Source: Dillenia suffruticosa
Lineage: Eukaryota > Streptophyta > Magnoliopsida > Dilleniales > Dilleniaceae
Assembly: GCA_033439265.1 (NCBI GenBank)
Contig: JAVTVX010000010.1
Coordinates: 28,633,056-28,697,055, forward strand
DNA length: 64,000 nucleotides
Direction: 5' to 3'
Positions 60,800 to 64,000 of the stretch are shown here, in pieces. The notes under the pieces were generated by a model. It saw only the letters and a list, made by a program, of their open reading frames with translations, had not been told where the DNA came from and made no database searches. Within the stretch, counting starts at the first letter, position 1. The number at the start of each line of letters is the position of its first letter. Both the position numbers and the translations under genes were made by a program.

Positions 60800-61770
60800 A
60801 GAATCATAAAGCAAATGCACAACTCTGCTTTCGGTGGCATTCAAGACAGAATGGGACCTTGCAAAGGATTAAAGCTACATTTTTTTGGCCTGCAATGAGA
60901 GCAGATGTCATAAAGTATGTGAGGGAATGTGATACTTGCCAAACAAATAAACATGAACATGTGGCTTATCCTGGACTACTTCAACCACTACCTATACCTT
61001 CACAAGTATGGGCTCAAATCAGCATGGATTTCATAGAAGGACTTCTTGAGTTTAACGGGCATGATGCTATCCTGGTAGTCATAGATAAACTCACCAAATT
61101 TGACCATTTCATTGCACTACAACATCCTTACACTGCCTTAAAGGTAGCTCAGGTGTTTGTTGATTATGTGTTTAAGTTGCATGGTCTTCCAAAAGCCATA
61201 ATTTCTAATCGAGACAGAGTCTTTGCCAACCTGTTTTGGCAAGAATTGTTCAATCTAGTGGGGACTCAACTGAAACTAAGTAGTGCTTACCACCCTCAAA
61301 CAAATGGGCAAAGTGAGAGGCTCAACCAATGTCTTGAATGTTACCTAAGATGCATGATCTCTGACAGGCCAGGACAATGGTATTTTTCTTAAATATGGCA
61401 GAATGATGGTACAACACTAGTTGTCATTCAAGCATAAAGATGACTCCATTTGAAGCCCTATATGGATACCAACCTAAGTTCATTCCCATGGGACCCTATT
61501 TAGAAACTACTTCACCAGCCACAGAGAGTTTTGTTCAGAACAGGCAAGCAATGTTGAGAATTCTACATGATTATTTAACTAATACTTAGAACAGAATGAA
61601 GGTTGCTACAAATAAGAACAGAACTGAAAGGAAGTTTCAGATAGGTGATTTCGTTTACCTCAAGCTGCAGCCTTATAAGCAACATTCGGTTGAATTGAGG
61701 AAATAGCTGAAATTGTCTTCGAAGTACTATAGACCTTTTCCAGTTATAACAAAGGTGGACAAGTGGCTTA
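60800..61770 (+). pseudogene. Integrase of chromovirus
   Basis: The zinc module (HNSAFGG, CDTCQTNKHEH) is followed by the core: SMDFIEGLLEFNGHDAILVV, SNRDRVFANLFWQELF and HPQTNGQSERLNQCLE. D, D and E are present, but the usual SDRD reads SNRD. Stops at about 61390 and 61587. A PFEALYGYQP segment follows. Confidence 0.85.
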
Positions 61771-62056
61771 CAAGCTGCAACTGCCTTCAGATTCCAAAAT
61801 ACACTCAGAATTTCACGTTTCTTTGCTCAAAAAAAAGATTGGCACTACTCAAAGTGTGATGCCTTATCTGCCTAGGGTGGGAGATGATGGACACACTTTG
61901 GTTAAACCAGAAGCTGTTCTGAAGAGAAGAGTAATTTTGCGAAATAACAAGCCAATCAACAAATGGCCTATCAGATGGTTGAATTTAAGTTCAGAAGAGT
62001 CAACGTGGGAGGATACGAACTTCATCAGGTCTCAGTTTCCAGATTTTAGTCCTTGA
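61763..62056 (+). pseudogene. C-terminal chromodomain of chromovirus
   Basis: The frame holds HSEFHVSLLKKKIG and then a chromodomain ending PEAVLKRRVILRNNKPI, IRWLNLSSEESTWED, FIRSQFPDF. In living elements this domain guides integration to marked chromatin. Confidence 0.85.
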
Positions 62057-62085
62057 GGTCAAGGATTTCAAAAGGGGGAAGTAAT

Positions 62086-62546
62086 CGTAACAATGAGAGC
62101 AGACAAGTGAAGGAGAAAAGAAGGTAGTAGATAGGAAGTGAGTTGCAACGGTAGGAAGTTAGTGTAGAAGATAGTGTAACCGAAATTAGTTAGACAGTTA
62201 GATGGTTAGATTTGTATATTGTAATAAAAGGAGATATCAGTCATGAAAGGGATCAAGAAAAGACTTTCCATTCTGACAATCTCTTCTCGCTCTCTCTGCC
62301 TTATTCCTCTTCTTCTCTTCTTTTTCTGTTCTCTTATCTCTTTCTCTCTCTATCTCTCTCTTTTCTGTCTCTTTTCTATCACTCTCTTTCGATATTCTCT
62401 TGAGCTCTCCTATCCCATCATTGCAGAACCTTAACTTTACATTTCAGGAGATTACAGAACAAATTGCATCCTCTGAGCATTCATATCAATAGCTCAGGTC
62501 GACTCACAAAGCTTGTATAAGTCGACACTAGAGAAGACTTGTGACA
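62086..62546 (+). repeat. 3' LTR of chromovirus
   Basis: 461 bases, starting CGTAACAATGAG (first base changed from T). It is very similar to the 5' LTR with a small insertion in the CT tract near 62370. Confidence 0.9.
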
Positions 62547-62551
62547 GTGAG

Positions 62552-64000
62552 AACGTGTCCGGGCCCTTCCTTTCCTTAAATTTTTCATAGTAGTTCGTGG
62601 GCTTCTCGCCCATTTGTCCCACTTCCACGTACGAAAGCCGACCTACTCGAGTCTAACCACTCCCAATAAAGTAATATATTTTGATAATTGTTTTAAGATT
62701 CATTTAGAAAAGTTGAGATTATTGAAATAATGATTATTTTAATTCTTTTATGAAAAAATATAAAATTATTTACAAAATTTTATAATTTTTTTTAAAATTA
62801 TTATAAATAAAAATAGGTTAAAATTGTAATAAATTAAATTAAATTAAACTAAACTATAAACGATTTTTTTCCCAGAAAAAGGGAAAGGAGTGGACATGTC
62901 CCGGTTGAAGCTTAGCCGCACTTTGATTTAGACAAATTTTGTGGTGAGACATGGCCATCTCTCATGTAAAACAAAATAAATCACCCATATAAAATTACAA
63001 AATATATAATTTTTTTTGAACAAGAATAAAAAAAAAAAAAAAAAAAAAAAAAGACAACTTGAACTGTCTTATCAAATAATTTCCCTTTAATTCCATGGCA
63101 TGAAGCTGGATCTTAAGCGGTGAGTGGTTGCTTTGCGTTCAAGTAACACCTTTAATCCACGTGCCGATTCACATTAGCGGACCCACTAATCTTAATTTCT
63201 CAATCCATAATAAAGCCTGCCCTGGGTTGATTCCCCCACTTCCTAAAACTTCAGGGATCCGGTTCACATTCAACATTGTTCTAAAATATAGAAGTTTACG
63301 CCCCGCAGGCTAATTTGACAAACGTGTACCTATTAGAAAAAAAATCATATCCTGTGTCGACTTTTTTTTTTTTTTTTTTTTTCCCTTACTCGGAAAGAAA
63401 TAATATAAGTTTAAGCCTGGATGATGAACCATTAGCAATTTAATCACTTAAAAATGTCTTTTCTGGATAGAGATCTTGTTACATCGTTGGCCGACAAGTC
63501 TGAAAAAGCAAAACATGCAACGCAATAATAGACATTAGAAAAGACAACATACCAGGTCGCTATTGTTCGGAAAACCACGGGCAGTTTTATCCTTGGTGAA
63601 TTATTTGAAATCTTTGATTGTTTGGTGAAAAAAAAAGGAGAATAAAAAATTAAATTAAAATTTATATAAATTATTTAGATTAATGAAATAGAAATAAAAA
63701 TAAAATTTTTTAAAATGACAAATAAAAATATGAATTTTGGTCTAAACTTATATTTTATTTGATTCCATTCTTAAAATTTGTAATTTTAAAATTTTCGAAT
63801 ACCAGTTAAACGTGCCTTTAGTCTTGTCGGCCAACAGGGAAAAAATATTCTTAATCATGGTATATTTGTATATGTGTTACCGTGAGTAGATATTATGGGA
63901 ATATCTCTCTTCTACATTTCATACGGTACAAAAAGGCTATCATGCTTGACTGACACTTTGCCATTACGGGGTTTGGAGCGGGAATGGATGGTGGAATGTG
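62552..64000. other. Intergenic right end, no gene
   Basis: AT-rich with an A run at about 63029-63053 and a T run at about 63363-63382. No coding or RNA gene is supported. Confidence 0.5.

Larger units (their letters stand above)
57231..62546 (+). mobile_element. Ty3/gypsy chromovirus, broken
   Basis: A 5.3-kb element with LTRs 57231-57680 and 62086-62546, ending TGTGACA. A perfect 5-base target-site duplication GTGAG flanks it (57226-57230 and 62547-62551). The primer site TGGTATTAGAGC (57685-57696) matches the tRNA-iMet site with one change. The polypurine tract AAAAGGGGGAAG lies at about 62070-62081. Domain order gag, protease, RT, RNase H, integrase, chromodomain identifies a chromovirus. 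Many in-frame stops and frameshifts make it inactive. Confidence 0.92.

Overview
The window is nuclear DNA from a flowering plant, most likely a eudicot. It is AT-rich, with intron-rich protein genes, an intron-containing nuclear tRNA-Tyr, plant-type LTR retrotransposons (Ty1/copia, Ty3/gypsy, chromovirus), a LINE relic and two SINEs. I cannot name the species from the sequence.

Layout. 1-690: 3' end of a broken LINE (RNase H domain). 2430-2570: a dense cluster of ACGT-core and RY motifs with no clear gene attached. 3548-9400: an apparently intact gene on + (5'-UTR intron, CDS 7006-9030) for a nuclear-type protein with eleven Cys/His repeats (the plant 'WRKY19-like/loricrin-like' family, no WRKY domain). 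Its leader carries up to three upstream ORFs, one a bare AUGUAA. 9455-10437: gene relics on -, including the last exon of a plastid-type pyruvate kinase. 12481-12564: tRNA-Tyr(GUA). 13616-18802: a decayed Ty3/gypsy element. 19500-31800: the complete 19-exon TIMELESS (TIM/Tof1/Swi1) replication-fork protection gene, with an E2F-like site and telo-box upstream, an Au-type SINE in intron 10, a duplicated C-terminal domain and a coding minisatellite. 33171-33345: a second SINE on -. 33493-38727: a deleted copia element on -. 40688-41161 and 48369-48878: two paralogous small membrane-protein genes on -. 43028-45950: a frameshifted N-terminal relic of a WDR91-like (LisH) gene on -, followed by unassigned exon-like pieces. 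50588-56463: a nearly full-length but broken copia element on -. 57231-62546: a chromovirus on + with a perfect GTGAG target-site duplication and many stops.

The working content is therefore small: the Cys/His-repeat gene, tRNA-Tyr, TIM and the membrane-protein pair. The rest is transposons and gene debris. Nothing suggests an operon or a co-functional gene cluster, and I did not find a convincing new biological system. The most interesting leads are the uORF arrangement before the Cys/His-repeat gene, the internal duplications and frame-preserving intron in TIM, and the orphan seed-type cis-element cluster.
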